A stretch of DNA of 64,000 nt from contig JBEDTR010000011.1 of the NCBI GenBank assembly GCA_040119125.1, positions 186,001-250,000 on the forward strand. Reading direction: 5' to 3'. The notes under the pieces are model-generated. The model was not told the DNA's origin and searched no databases. It was given only the letters and a program-made list of their open reading frames with translations. Positions within the stretch are counted from its first letter, which is position 1. Every line of letters begins with the position of its first letter. Origin of the DNA: Pacificitalea sp040119125. GTDB taxonomy: Bacteria; Pseudomonadota; Alphaproteobacteria; Rhodobacterales; Rhodobacteraceae. The translations under genes were made by a program, and so were the position numbers. Below are positions 45,735 to 55,254 of this stretch, one piece after another.

Positions 45735-48700
45735 TCACTCAAATTCGACCAGCAGGTCTTTTGCGTCGATCTGGTCACCGGGTTTGACATGGACCGCTTT
45801 CACGGTCGCCGCACGCTCGGCGTGGATACCGGTTTCCATCTTCATGGCTTCGATGGTCAGCAGCATGTCGCCTTCACCCACCTTCTGACCCGGTTGCACG
45901 CCGACGGAGGCAACGGAGCCGGGCATCGGCGCGCCCACATGGGCGGGGTTCCCGATCTCGGCCTTGGGATTGGCTTGTTTGGTGGCCGCGACGTGGCGGT
46001 TCGGCACGCGAATCACGCGGGGCTGACCGTTGAGTTCGAAGAACACCTTCACTTCGCCGCGCTCATCCGTCTCGCCGATGGCCTGACAGCGGATGACGAG
46101 CGTTTTGCCGGGGTCGATCTCGGCTTCGATCTCTTCGCCGTCTTCCATCCCGTAGAAAAACGCATGGGTGGGCAGGGTGCGGACGGGGCCGTAATCCAGA
46201 TGCCGGGTCATGTAGTCCGAGAACACCTTCGGATACATCAGGTAGCCGTTGAGATCCTCGCCGTCGATGTCGGCTTCGGGGAATTTCTCCTGCAATTCTC
46301 GATGGGTGGCGGCTAGATCGACGGGGGCGAGGTGTTTGCCCGGGCGGTCGGTCATGGGCTTTTCACCCTTCAGGATCTTCTTTTGCAGCGCTTTGGGCCA
46401 GCCACCCGGCGGCTGGCCAAGATTGCCTTTCATCATGTCGATCACCGAATCCGGGAAGGACACGTCCTTTTTCGGATCTTCTACATCGGCGCGGGTCAGA
46501 CCCTGGCTCACCATCATCAGGGCCATGTCGCCGACGACCTTGGACGAGGGGGTGACCTTCACGATATCGCCGAACATCTGGTTCACCTCGGCATACATAT
46601 GCGCCACGTCATGCCAACGCTCTTCCAGCCCCAGCGAGCGGGCCTGTGTCTTGAGGTTGGTGAACTGACCGCCGGGCATTTCGTGGAGATAGACCTCCGA
46701 TGCCGGGGCCTGCATGCTCGATTCGAAGGCGGCATATTGCAGGCGCACGGCCTCCCAATAATCCGAGATCTGGCGGACCTGTTCGATATCGATGCCAGTG
46801 TCACGATCGGTATGGGCCAGCGCCTCGACGATGGAGCCGAAGGTCGGCTGCGAGGTATTGCCCGAGAGCGCATCCATTGCCACATCGGCGGCATCCACCC
46901 CGGCCTCGGCAGCGGCGAGGATCGTGGCCCCGGCAATGCCCGACGTGTCATGGGTGTGGAAGTGGATCGGCAGGCCGACCTCTTCCTTCAGGGCCTTGAC
47001 CAGCAACCGCGCGCCTGCGGGCTTCAGCAGACCGGCCATGTCCTTCAGGCCCAGCACATGCGCGCCGGCGGCCTTCAGATCCTTACCCATGCCGACATAA
47101 TAGGCGAGGTCGTATTTGGCGCGGGCCGGGTCCAGCAGATCACCGGTAAAGCAGATCGTGCCTTCGCAGACCTTGCCGCTTTCGATCACCGCATCCATCG
47201 CGACGCGCATGTTTTCGACCCAGTTGAGGCTGTCGAACACGCGGAACACATCGACGCCGCTCTCGGCGGCCTGAGTGACGAAGCTCTGGACCACATTGTC
47301 GGGATAGTTGGTGTAGCCAACCCCGTTGGAGGCGCGCAGCAGCATCTGCGTCATCAGGTTGGGCATGCGCTGGCGCAGGTCGCGCAGGCGCTGCCACGGG
47401 CATTCCTGCAAGAAGCGATAGGCCACGTCGAATGTCGCGCCCCCCCAGCATTCCACCGACAGCAGTTGCGGCAGGTTGGCGGCATAGGCGGGCGCGACCT
47501 TGATCATATCGACCGAGCGCATCCGCGTGGCCAGCAGCGACTGATGCCCGTCGCGCATGGTCGTGTCGGTCAGCAGAAGCTGTTTCTGCGCCAGCATCCA
47601 ATCCGCCACGGCCTGCGGACCCTCGCGTTCTAGAAGCGTGCGGCTGCCGGCGGGGGGCTCGGCGGTCAGTAGATCGGGCAGGCGGGGCGGCTTGGCCTCC
47701 GCTGGCGGCTGGGCGCGGCCTTGGGTTTCGGGATGCCCGTTGACGGTAATGTCGGCGAGATAGGTCAGGATCTTCGTCGCGCGGTCGCGGCGCTTCTTGA
47801 AGTCGAACAGGTCGGGCGTCTCGTCGATGAACTTCGTGTGGTATTCGTTGTTCAGAAAGACGGGGTGTTTCAACAGGTTGATGACGAAATCGATATTGGT
47901 CGCCACGCCCCGGATGCGAAATTCGCGCAGCGCCCGGTCCATGCGGGCAATCGCGGCTTCGGGCGTGGGCGCCCATGCGGTGATCTTGGTCAGCAGGCTG
48001 TCATAGTAGCGCGTGATGACCGCGCCGGAATAGGCGGTGCCACCATCCAGACGAATGCCCATGCCGGTGGCCGAGCGATAGGTGGTGATGCGGCCGTAAT
48101 CGGGAATGAAGTTATTGGTCGGATCTTCGGTGGTGACGCGGCACTGCAGCGCGTGACCGGAGAGCTCGACATCATATTGCGAGGCGACGCCGGTGGCTTC
48201 GGTCAGTGATTTGCCCTCGGCGATCAGGATCTGCGCGCGCACGATGTCGATGCCGGTGACTTCTTCGGTCACCGTATGTTCGACCTGCACGCGAGGGTTC
48301 ACTTCGATGAAGTAAAACTCCCCGGAATCCATATCCATCAGGAATTCGACCGTGCCCGCGCATTCGTAATTGACGTGCTCGCAGATCTTTTTGCCCAGAT
48401 TGCAGAGCTTTTCGCGCTGCGCGGGGGATAGATAGGGGGCGGGTGCGCGCTCGACGACCTTTTGGTTGCGGCGCTGGACAGAACAATCGCGTTCCCAGAG
48501 GTGGTAGATGTTGCCTTGGCTGTCGCCGAGGATCTGCACCTCGACGTGCCGGGCGCGGATGATCATCTTTTCCAGATAGCCCTCGCCGTTGCCGAATGCG
48601 GCTTCGGCCTCGCGGCGGCCTTCGCGGACCTTCTCCTCCAGCTCATCGGGGCCGTTGATCGGACGCATGCCGCGCCCGCCGCCGCCCCAGCTGGCTTTCA

Positions 48701-49178
48701 GCATCAGGGGGTAGCCGACCGATTCGGCCTCGGCGCGGATCTGGTCCATGTCATCGCCCAGCACTTCGGTCGCGGGAATAACCGGCACGCCGGCTTCCAT
48801 TGCGACCTTGCGGGCGCTGGCCTTGTCGCCGAGCTTGCGCATCGTTTCGGCCTTCGGCCCGATGAAGGTGATGCCGTTGGCGGCGCAGGCCTCCACGAAA
48901 TCGGGGTTTTCGGACAGCAGCCCGTAGCCCGGATGGATGGCATCAGCCCCGGCCATCTTGGCCACGCGGATCATTTCGTCGATGGACAGATAGGCGGCAA
49001 CAGGCCCCATGCTCTCCCCGATCAGGTAGGCTTCATCCGCCTTGAAGCGGTGCAGGCACAGCTTGTCCTCTTCGGCATAGACCGCGACGGTCTTTTTGCC
49101 CATCTCGTTTGCGGCGCGCATGACGCGGATCGCGATTTCGCCGCGGTTGGCGATGAGGATTTTGCTGAACTCTGCCAT
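45735..49178 (-). CDS. pyc: pyruvate carboxylase
   Basis: This 1147-residue biotin enzyme makes oxaloacetate from pyruvate. The domains are in order: biotin carboxylase (residues 1-460; AKILIANRGEIA-type start, ATP-grasp GGGGRGMRP, catalytic FIEVNPRVQVEHTVTE), carboxyltransferase (about 535-830; LLTDTTMRDGHQSLLATRMR, CWGGATFDVAYRFL), the allosteric/PYC_OADA region, and the C-terminal biotinyl domain with the lysine in IEAMKMETG. All parts are on one chain, so it is the single-subunit type. It stands alone with a promoter in the 250-bp gap to DUF2842. Confidence 0.96.
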   Translation of the reverse strand: MAEFSKILIANRGEIAIRVMRAANEMGKKTVAVYAEEDKLCLHRFKADEAYLIGESMGPVAAYLSIDEMIRVAKMAGADAIHPGYGLLSENPDFVEACAANGITFIGPKAETMRKLGDKASARKVAMEAGVPVIPATEVLGDDMDQIRAEAESVGYPLMLKASWGGGGRGMRPINGPDELEEKVREGRREAEAAFGNGEGYLEKMIIRARHVEVQILGDSQGNIYHLWERDCSVQRRNQKVVERAPAPYLSPAQREKLCNLGKKICEHVNYECAGTVEFLMDMDSGEFYFIEVNPRVQVEHTVTEEVTGIDIVRAQILIAEGKSLTEATGVASQYDVELSGHALQCRVTTEDPTNNFIPDYGRITTYRSATGMGIRLDGGTAYSGAVITRYYDSLLTKITAWAPTPEAAIARMDRALREFRIRGVATNIDFVINLLKHPVFLNNEYHTKFIDETPDLFDFKKRRDRATKILTYLADITVNGHPETQGRAQPPAEAKPPRLPDLLTAEPPAGSRTLLEREGPQAVADWMLAQKQLLLTDTTMRDGHQSLLATRMRSVDMIKVAPAYAANLPQLLSVECWGGATFDVAYRFLQECPWQRLRDLRQRMPNLMTQMLLRASNGVGYTNYPDNVVQSFVTQAAESGVDVFRVFDSLNWVENMRVAMDAVIESGKVCEGTICFTGDLLDPARAKYDLAYYVGMGKDLKAAGAHVLGLKDMAGLLKPAGARLLVKALKEEVGLPIHFHTHDTSGIAGATILAAAEAGVDAADVAMDALSGNTSQPTFGSIVEALAHTDRDTGIDIEQVRQISDYWEAVRLQYAAFESSMQAPASEVYLHEMPGGQFTNLKTQARSLGLEERWHDVAHMYAEVNQMFGDIVKVTPSSKVVGDMALMMVSQGLTRADVEDPKKDVSFPDSVIDMMKGNLGQPPGGWPKALQKKILKGEKPMTDRPGKHLAPVDLAATHRELQEKFPEADIDGEDLNGYLMYPKVFSDYMTRHLDYGPVRTLPTHAFFYGMEDGEEIEAEIDPGKTLVIRCQAIGETDERGEVKVFFELNGQPRVIRVPNRHVAATKQANPKAEIGNPAHVGAPMPGSVASVGVQPGQKVGEGDMLLTIEAMKMETGIHAERAATVKAVHVKPGDQIDAKDLLVEFE

Positions 49179-49401
49179 CGTATTCCTTCCCTCACGGTCG
49201 CCCGAAAGCGCCGTTCTTTCTGCAGTTGCAGCATAGCCTATGCGTAAGGCGACGAGGCGTAAACGAGTTTATTGATCGTTATGTAGGCAAGGCTCAAAAG
49301 GGCGCAGAACCGCGCAACCATACCGCCGCACCGGCGGCCTGACGCTGCACCTGCAAAGAGGCGGCGCCCGGCGCGCGCCGCAGGCGCAGTCACCCAGACA
49401 G

Positions 49402-49425
49402 AAAAAAGGGGGCCAAGCGGCCCCC
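49402..49425 (-). terminator. terminator of the purA-DUF2842 operon
   Basis: Perfect 7-bp GC stem GGGGGCC/GGCCCCC with 4-base loop followed by six T residues on the minus strand, starting 7 bp past the DUF2842 stop. Confidence 0.87.
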
Positions 49426-49432
49426 ATTTCAA

Positions 49433-49657
49433 TCACTTCGGTTCGATATTTTCGTCATCGGATGGTTTGCCGACCCCGCGGAACACGAACTTGAACGGCA
49501 GCGCCCATAGCACCCCAAGTCCGATGTAGATCGCCAGTTCGACCAGCAGCGGCGGACGGTCGAGCAGCCCCACCACCGTCACCGCAGCGACGATGTAGAG
49601 CGGCAAGCCCACCAGCAGGATGACCAAAGACCACCGCCGCCGTGCCTTATAGCTCAT
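49433..49657 (-). CDS. DUF2842 family small membrane protein
   Basis: This 74-residue protein has two membrane helices (about residues 12-30 and 39-57) and begins MSYKARRRWSLVILLVGLPL, which matches DUF2842, a family of alphaproteobacteria with no known function. The ending LPFKFVFRGVGKPSDD is also typical. The ATG start is preferred; a GTG two codons upstream is possible. It follows purA by 10 bp and shares its terminator. Confidence 0.87.
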   Translation of the reverse strand: MSYKARRRWSLVILLVGLPLYIVAAVTVVGLLDRPPLLVELAIYIGLGVLWALPFKFVFRGVGKPSDDENIEPK

Positions 49658-49667
49658 AGCCACCGGA

Positions 49668-50960
49668 TCAATCCGCGAAGGGATCGGTGACGAGGATCGT
49701 GTCGTCCCGCTCGGGCGAGGTCGACAGAAGCGCGACGGGGCATTGGATCAGCTCTTCGACCCGGCGCACATATTTAATCGCCTCAGCGGGCAGATCGGCC
49801 CAGCTGCGCGCGCCGGCGGTGCTCTCGGACCAGCCCTTCATGGTCTCATAGACCGGGGTGACGCGGGCCTGCTGGTCGGCGGCGGTGGGCAGATAGTCCA
49901 GCGTTTCGCCATCCAGCTCGTAGCCGGTGCAGATCTTGAGCTCATCGAACCCGTCCAGCACGTCGAGCTTGGTCAGCGCGATGCCCGACACACCAGAGGT
50001 GGCGCAGGTCTGGCGCACCAGAACCGCATCGAACCAGCCGCAGCGGCGCTGGCGGCCCGTGACGGTGCCGAACTCATGTCCGCGCTCGCCCAGCCGCTGA
50101 CCGTCTGCGTCCTGCAGCTCGGTGGGGAAGGGGCCTTCGCCGACGCGGGTGGTGTAGGCCTTCACGATACCCAGCACGAAATCAATCGCATTGGGGCCCA
50201 GACCGGTGCCGGTCGAGGCCATGCCGGACATGGTGTTGGACGAGGTCACAAAGGGGTAGGTGCCAAAGTCGATGTCGAGCAACGCGCCCTGCGCGCCCTC
50301 GAACAAGATACGTTTGCCAGCGCGGCGGTCGTCGTTCAGCACCTTCCAGACCGGAGCCGCAAAGGGCAGGATCTGCGGCGCGATCTCTTCGAGCTTGGCC
50401 ATCAGCGCGGCGCGGTCGACCTCGGGCAGGCCCAGACCGCGGCGCAGCGCATCGTGATGCACCAGCAGGCGATCAACGCGGGATTCGAGCGTGGCGCGGT
50501 CGGCCAGATCGGCGACGCGCACGGTGCGACGACCGACCTTATCCTCATATGCCGGGCCGATGCCGCGGCCCGTGGTGCCGATCTTGGCCACACCGGTCTG
50601 GGATTCGCGGGCGCGGTCCAGCTCACCATGCACGGGCAGGATCAGCGGCGTGTTTTCCGCGATCATCAGGTTGTCGGGTGTGACCTCGACACCTTGCTTG
50701 GTGAGGCGGGCGATCTCATCGATCAGAGCCCAGGGGTCCAGCACGACGCCATTGCCGATGACCGAGCGCTTGCCCTTGCGGACAATGCCGGAGGGCAGCA
50801 GCGACAGCTTGAACACCTCGCCGTCGATGACAAGCGTATGGCCGGCATTATGGCCGCCCTGAAACCGGGCGATCACGTCGGCTCGCTCGCTGAGCCAGTC
50901 CACGATCTTGCCTTTCCCTTCGTCGCCCCATTGGGCGCCGACGACGACGACGTTGGCCAT
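49668..50960 (-). CDS. purA: adenylosuccinate synthetase
   Basis: This 430-residue GTPase joins IMP and aspartate in AMP synthesis. The P-loop-like GAQWGDEGKGKIVDWL, the IMP site QGGHNAGHTLV, and TGRGIGPAYEDKVGRR and FEGAQGALLDIDFGTYPFVTSSN are all canonical. AGGA lies 9 bases before the ATG at 50960. It leads an operon with DUF2842. Confidence 0.96.
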   Translation of the reverse strand: MANVVVVGAQWGDEGKGKIVDWLSERADVIARFQGGHNAGHTLVIDGEVFKLSLLPSGIVRKGKRSVIGNGVVLDPWALIDEIARLTKQGVEVTPDNLMIAENTPLILPVHGELDRARESQTGVAKIGTTGRGIGPAYEDKVGRRTVRVADLADRATLESRVDRLLVHHDALRRGLGLPEVDRAALMAKLEEIAPQILPFAAPVWKVLNDDRRAGKRILFEGAQGALLDIDFGTYPFVTSSNTMSGMASTGTGLGPNAIDFVLGIVKAYTTRVGEGPFPTELQDADGQRLGERGHEFGTVTGRQRRCGWFDAVLVRQTCATSGVSGIALTKLDVLDGFDELKICTGYELDGETLDYLPTAADQQARVTPVYETMKGWSESTAGARSWADLPAEAIKYVRRVEELIQCPVALLSTSPERDDTILVTDPFAD

Positions 50961-51281
50961 GCTGTATTCCTGTCGATTGGAAAATCCGGGCCCCGTATAG
51001 CCGTGGCGCCTCGGGGGCGAAACCGGTTTTTGCGCGAAACCGCCGTCAATCGCTGTGCGCAAAGCGCCATACCGCCGAAATCCCGGCTGTCGGACGGTGG
51101 AAACACTGGACAGGCCGGGTCGGGCTGAGGCAAAGGGGCGCCACCCCGGCAGGCGGCGCGTGTTCCGGCGCAACCCTGTAAGTGTCGGGACGTCCATGAT
51201 TGTTGTGTTCACGAGTTCATTTTCACCCGGACAAGGCGCGCCTGCGCGGGACGCTGACTCCGACCAGACTGGCTGAGTGTT
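50961..51281. other. 321-bp divergent gap between purA and DUF6524
   Basis: The gap should hold the purA promoter (leftwards) and that of the DUF6524 gene (rightwards). I see an AT-richer stretch around 51197-51230 but no convincing promoter pair, no coding stretch with a ribosome site and no recognised RNA. Confidence 0.5.
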
Positions 51282-51683
51282 TTGCTGACCCCCATCTTCT
51301 ACCGCTGGGCCGCGGCTTTCGTGCTGATGGCCGCGACTTTTAATCCGACCCAATGGAATTACGTCCGCTGGGCCAGCCGATCCATGTCGGATCAGTTGCC
51401 GATGGTCGTGCTGGCCGGGCTAATGCTGGTGATCGGCTATACGATCTATCTGCGCGCCACGCTGCGCTCCATCGGGGCGGTCGGCATGGGGCTGGTGGGC
51501 GCGGTGGTTGCCGCGCTGGTCTGGGTGCTGATCGATGCAGGCTGGATGCGTTTATCGGACCCGTCCGCCACGACATGGCTGGTGCTGGTGGCGTTGTCGG
51601 CCGTGCTGGGGATCGGCCTGTCATGGTCGATCATCCGGCGACGCCTGTCGGGACAGGCCGATGTGGACGACGTCGACCTCTGA
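51282..51683 (+). CDS. DUF6524 family membrane protein
   Basis: This 133-residue protein has four predicted membrane helices (about residues 6-20, 38-56, 65-85 and 97-117) and a charged C-terminal tail. It resembles DUF6524, a small family of Rhodobacterales and relatives without known function. The first codon is TTG at 51282; no ATG or convincing ribosome site lies near, so the start is the least certain part. Confidence 0.78.
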   Translation: MLTPIFYRWAAAFVLMAATFNPTQWNYVRWASRSMSDQLPMVVLAGLMLVIGYTIYLRATLRSIGAVGMGLVGAVVAALVWVLIDAGWMRLSDPSATTWLVLVALSAVLGIGLSWSIIRRRLSGQADVDDVDL

Positions 51684-51790
51684 GGCACAGATGCGTCGCG
51701 GCGGAATTGCGCGCCCGAACAGGCGTGACAGGGGTTGCGAGCCCGGCCCGATCCCATTAGATCAGCCGCGATACGAGAACCGGAGCCTTC

Positions 51791-52174
51791 ATGGAAAACG
51801 TCGTCCTCATCGTTCATCTGATCCTCGCGCTCTGCCTGATCGCCGTGGTGCTTCTGCAGCGCTCGGAAGGCGGTGGCCTTGGCATGGGCGGCGGCGGCGG
51901 AGGCGGCGGTGGTGTCATGAGCGGCCGTGCCGCAGCGACCGCGCTGGGCAAGCTCACATGGGCTTTCGCCATCGCGTTCATCTGCACCTCGATCGCCCTG
52001 ACGATCCTTGCAGCCATGGATAGCGCAGGCGGGTCGGTTGTTGATCGCTTCACCCCGGCCCCGGCGACCCAAGACACGACCATCGACGGTGACACCGGCA
52101 TGCCGGCAGGTTCGGAACTTCTGCCGCCCTCTGGCGACAGCGGAAATGCGCCGCTTCTGCCGCGCGCCGACTGA
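51791..52174 (+). CDS. secG: preprotein translocase subunit SecG
   Basis: This 127-residue inner-membrane protein has the two SecG helices (residues 4-20 and 55-73) with the linking loop LQRSEGGGLGMGGGGG and GRAAATALGKLTW. The C-terminal 55 residues form an extension rich in Asp, Pro and Gly typical of alphaproteobacterial SecG. It assists the SecYE channel. A terminator follows at 52204-52229. Confidence 0.93.
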   Translation: MENVVLIVHLILALCLIAVVLLQRSEGGGLGMGGGGGGGGGVMSGRAAATALGKLTWAFAIAFICTSIALTILAAMDSAGGSVVDRFTPAPATQDTTIDGDTGMPAGSELLPPSGDSGNAPLLPRAD

Positions 52175-52203
52175 TCCCGCATCACCCGAAAATTTCGCCG
52201 ATC

Positions 52204-52229
52204 CGGGGGCCAGTTGGCCCCCGTTTCAT
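52204..52229 (+). terminator. terminator of secG
   Basis: Perfect 8-bp stem CGGGGGCC/GGCCCCCG with loop AGTT and TTTCATTT after it, 30 bp past the secG stop. Confidence 0.75.
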
Positions 52230-52295
52230 TTCTCAGACCAGTGCCACAATCGGTTGACCGCAGCGTCAATCGAACAACATCATCTTGCGGCGCGG

Positions 52296-52324
52296 TTGCC
52301 CATCCGGGACGAATCCGTTATAAC
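52296..52324 (+). promoter_or_regulatory. promoter of pyrG
   Basis: TTGCCC, 17-base spacer, TATAAC, about 100 bp before the pyrG start. This is the clearest sigma-70-type promoter in the window and gives a 5' UTR of about 95 bases. Confidence 0.65.
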
Positions 52325-52425
52325 TTAACTCCCGTGATGGTGCGGTTGGGAACCCTGTTTTTCAGGACCCGATCCAGCCGATTCGCAGCAGACTATCGCA
52401 GCAAACTCACGGGGGTCGCCACCGC

Positions 52426-54069
52426 ATGGCGCGTTTCATCTTCATCACCGGCGGCGTTGTATCTTCACTGGGCAAAGGGCTGGCATCTGCCGCGCTCGGT
52501 GCGCTGTTGCAGGCCCGCGGCTATTCCGTTCGCCTGCGCAAGCTCGATCCCTATCTGAATGTCGATCCCGGCACGATGAGCCCGTTCGAGCATGGCGAGG
52601 TTTTCGTTACCGATGACGGGGCCGAAACCGACCTCGACCTTGGCCATTACGAACGCTTCACCGGCGTGGCCGCACGCAAGACCGACAGCGTGTCCTCGGG
52701 CCGGATCTATTCCAACGTGCTCGAAAAAGAGCGCCGCGGCGACTATCTGGGCAAGACCATTCAGGTGATTCCGCATGTCACCAATGAGATCAAGGATTTC
52801 ATCTCGATCGGAGAGGATGAGGTTGATTTCATGCTCTGCGAGATCGGCGGCACGGTGGGCGACATCGAAGGTCTGCCCTTCTTTGAAGCCATCCGCCAGT
52901 TCAGCCAGGACAAACCTCGCGGTCAGTGCCTGTTTATGCATTTGACCCTGCTGCCGTGGATCAAGGCCAGCGGCGAGCTGAAGACCAAGCCGACGCAGCA
53001 TTCGGTCAAGGAACTCCGCTCCATCGGTCTAGCGCCCGACATCCTCGTTTGCCGTTCCGAGGGGCCGATTCCCGCCAAGGAACGTGAGAAGCTCGCGCTC
53101 TTCTGCAACGTGCGCCCCGATAGCGTGATTGCCGCGCAGGATCTCTCCACCATCTATGACGCGCCACTGGCCTACCATCGCGAAGGTCTGGATCAGGCCG
53201 TGCTCGATGCGTTCCAGATCAGCCCCGCGCCCAAGCCCGATCTGAAAAAATGGGAAGACGTGTCGGACCGCATCCACAACGCCGAAGGCGAAGTGCGTGT
53301 GGCCATCGTCGGCAAATACACCCAGCTGGAAGACGCCTATAAATCTATCGCAGAGGCCCTGACCCATGGCGGCATGGCCAACCGTGTCCGGGTCAAGGTC
53401 GAATGGGTCGATGCCGAAATCTTTGAGCGCGAAGACCCGGCGGTGCATCTGGAGGGCTTCCACGCCATCCTCGTGCCCGGCGGCTTTGGCGAGCGCGGCA
53501 CTGAGGGTAAGATCAAGGCAGCCGAATTCGCCCGCACCCATCAAGTGCCTTATCTGGGCATTTGCCTCGGCATGCAGATGGCGGTGATCGAGGCCGCGCG
53601 TAATGTCGCTGGCGTCGCCACAGCCGGGTCCGAAGAATTCGACCACGAAGCAGGCAAGCGCCGGTTCGAGCCGGTGGTCTACCACCTGAAGGAATGGGTG
53701 CAGGGCAACCATAAGGTCGAGCGCAAGGTCGGCGACGACAAGGGCGGCACCATGCGTCTGGGCGCCTATGACGCGGCGCTCACCGAAGGTTCCCGCGTGG
53801 CCGGGATTTATGGGGATACCGCCATCGAGGAACGCCACCGGCATCGTTACGAGGTCGACATCAAGTATAAGGAGCAGCTGGAGCAGACCGGCCTGTCCTT
53901 CTCGGGGATGTCGCCGGACGGGCGTTTGCCGGAAATCGTGGAATGGACCGACCACCCGTGGTTCATCGGCGTCCAATTCCATCCCGAATTGAAATCCAAA
54001 CCCTTCCAGCCGCACCCCCTGTTCGCGGATTTCGTTCGCGCGGCGCGCGACGTGTCGCGGCTGGTCTGA
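52426..54069 (+). CDS. pyrG: CTP synthase
   Basis: This 547-residue enzyme aminates UTP to CTP. The N-terminal synthetase domain (ARFIFITGGVVSSLGKGLAS, LDPYLNVDPGTMSPFEHGEV) is followed by a glutamine amidotransferase domain with the catalytic Cys in YLGICLGMQM and His/Glu in GVQFHPELKS. It is full length, with its own promoter and terminator. Confidence 0.97.
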   Translation: MARFIFITGGVVSSLGKGLASAALGALLQARGYSVRLRKLDPYLNVDPGTMSPFEHGEVFVTDDGAETDLDLGHYERFTGVAARKTDSVSSGRIYSNVLEKERRGDYLGKTIQVIPHVTNEIKDFISIGEDEVDFMLCEIGGTVGDIEGLPFFEAIRQFSQDKPRGQCLFMHLTLLPWIKASGELKTKPTQHSVKELRSIGLAPDILVCRSEGPIPAKEREKLALFCNVRPDSVIAAQDLSTIYDAPLAYHREGLDQAVLDAFQISPAPKPDLKKWEDVSDRIHNAEGEVRVAIVGKYTQLEDAYKSIAEALTHGGMANRVRVKVEWVDAEIFEREDPAVHLEGFHAILVPGGFGERGTEGKIKAAEFARTHQVPYLGICLGMQMAVIEAARNVAGVATAGSEEFDHEAGKRRFEPVVYHLKEWVQGNHKVERKVGDDKGGTMRLGAYDAALTEGSRVAGIYGDTAIEERHRHRYEVDIKYKEQLEQTGLSFSGMSPDGRLPEIVEWTDHPWFIGVQFHPELKSKPFQPHPLFADFVRAARDVSRLV

Positions 54070-54124
54070 CCGCATCCAGACCCGGTGCCGGGGGCGTGTG
54101 ACGCTCCGCTCTCCGCGATTCGAA

Positions 54125-54158
54125 AGCTCGGCCTGCCATCGCAGCGCCGGGCTTTTTT
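54125..54158 (+). terminator. terminator of pyrG
   Basis: AGCTCGGC pairs with GCCGGGCT (one wobble) around a 13-base loop and is followed by six T residues; it starts 56 bp past the pyrG stop. Confidence 0.8.
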
Positions 54159-54274
54159 CTTGCAATCACCACAGTGGCGTAAAACCATGGGGCGGCGCGA
54201 TGCCGATGCGGTGTGGTCCCCATGACGGCGCGCGACCCGGTGCCCTTGCCGGGTCCCCTGATCGAGAGAGTGAT

Positions 54275-54676
54275 TTGATTGGCCAAATTTCCCCCGCCCG
54301 CGCAGGCGTCGCGCTTGCTGTGTTCGCCGCGGGCATCGGGCCGCGTGGCCTGTGGACGGCCCATTCCGCCGTGCGCGGGGTGGAGGCTGATCTGACAGGG
54401 CGGGCCGAGGCTGCGATACCCGTGCAAGGGGCAGGCGGCGCCACTGACATCGGGTTCCGAGCGCCCGGCGCGCGTTCCGCGCAGGGGCGGCTTTCGGGGC
54501 GGGATTTGACCCTGACCGGCCGCTTTGACGGCCCCGAAGAGCAGCGCACCCCGTCCGATGCGATGGCAGGGCAGGTGAATCGGGCAATGTTGTTGGATCC
54601 GCAGCCCCCGCATCAGCCGTCAATTGAGGCCGGGGTCAGTCCGGCGACGACCTCTCCACGTAAGGACGTTTCTTAA
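54275..54676 (+). CDS. hypothetical membrane-anchored protein with BON-like segment
   Basis: I do not recognise this as a named protein. From a TTG at 54275 (preceded by GAGAGAG) it encodes 133 residues: an N-terminal hydrophobic segment (ARAGVALAVFAAG), then VEADLTGRAEAAI and the GRLSGRDLTLTGRF block, which looks like half of a BON domain (phospholipid-binding, seen in OsmY and OmpA-type proteins). The frame also runs upstream through ATG 54200. The stop overlaps the next ATG by one base (TAATG), which argues that it is a translated gene coupled to its neighbour. Confidence 0.6.
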   Translation: MIGQISPARAGVALAVFAAGIGPRGLWTAHSAVRGVEADLTGRAEAAIPVQGAGGATDIGFRAPGARSAQGRLSGRDLTLTGRFDGPEEQRTPSDAMAGQVNRAMLLDPQPPHQPSIEAGVSPATTSPRKDVS

Positions 54677-55254
54677 TGGGTTACCTGCTGGCGCATATCT
54701 GGATGCAGTTGCTGTTCGCCGGGGGGATCGGGGTGCTTGCGGGCTACATCCTATGGGGCGCCAAGCGAAAGCAGGCAGCGCCCAGCGCGTCTGCGACGGC
54801 ATCAAAGTCCGGTGCCGATACCGGGCGGCAGGACCGGCTTGCGGGTCTGGAGGACCGCCTGTGCGACACGACCGCCCGGCTTGAGCAGTGCCACGGCGAC
54901 CGCCTGCGCAAGGACGCCCGCATTCGCGAACTGGAGGCCCTGCTGGACGAGATGCGCGGCGAGGCGGCGTTCACCGGGCCCCGGCCCGACCCGAATGTGA
55001 CGCCGATCCAGCCCACGGGGCGCGAGGCTCCCCGTCCGGGCGGTGCGGACGACTTGATGCGCATTCAAGGCATCGGGCCAACGCTGCAATCGCTGTGCCA
55101 TGATCTGGGGATTTATCACTTCGATCAGCTTGCTGCGCTGACACGCGCGGAACTGGCTTGGATCGATGCTCATCTGCCGGGCTTTCCGGGCCGGGCCACC
55201 CGCGACAACTGGCCCGGTCAGGCGCAGCGCCTGCTGGACGCCCCCACAGGCTAG
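54676..55254 (+). CDS. membrane-anchored protein with coiled coil and helix-hairpin-helix-like end
   Basis: This 192-residue protein has one membrane helix (residues 5-27, QLLFAGGIGVLAGYILWGAK), then a coiled-coil-like charged stretch (about 52-95), a Pro-rich linker and a C-terminal domain DDLMRIQGIGPTLQSLCHDL plus ALTRAELAWIDAHLPGFPGR. That C-terminus matches the helix-hairpin-helix module found at the end of NuoE and some L21-type proteins of Rhodobacterales. It starts on the preceding stop codon (coupled). Function unknown. Confidence 0.72.
   Translation: MGYLLAHIWMQLLFAGGIGVLAGYILWGAKRKQAAPSASATASKSGADTGRQDRLAGLEDRLCDTTARLEQCHGDRLRKDARIRELEALLDEMRGEAAFTGPRPDPNVTPIQPTGREAPRPGGADDLMRIQGIGPTLQSLCHDLGIYHFDQLAALTRAELAWIDAHLPGFPGRATRDNWPGQAQRLLDAPTG

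Noticed and set aside
46332..47633. 433-codon frame on the plus strand inside pyc
   Set aside because: Antisense to the carboxyltransferase domain of pyc; low-complexity His/Gly-rich translation, no support.
49743..51128. 461-codon frame on the plus strand over purA
   Set aside because: Antisense to purA for most of its length; no family features.
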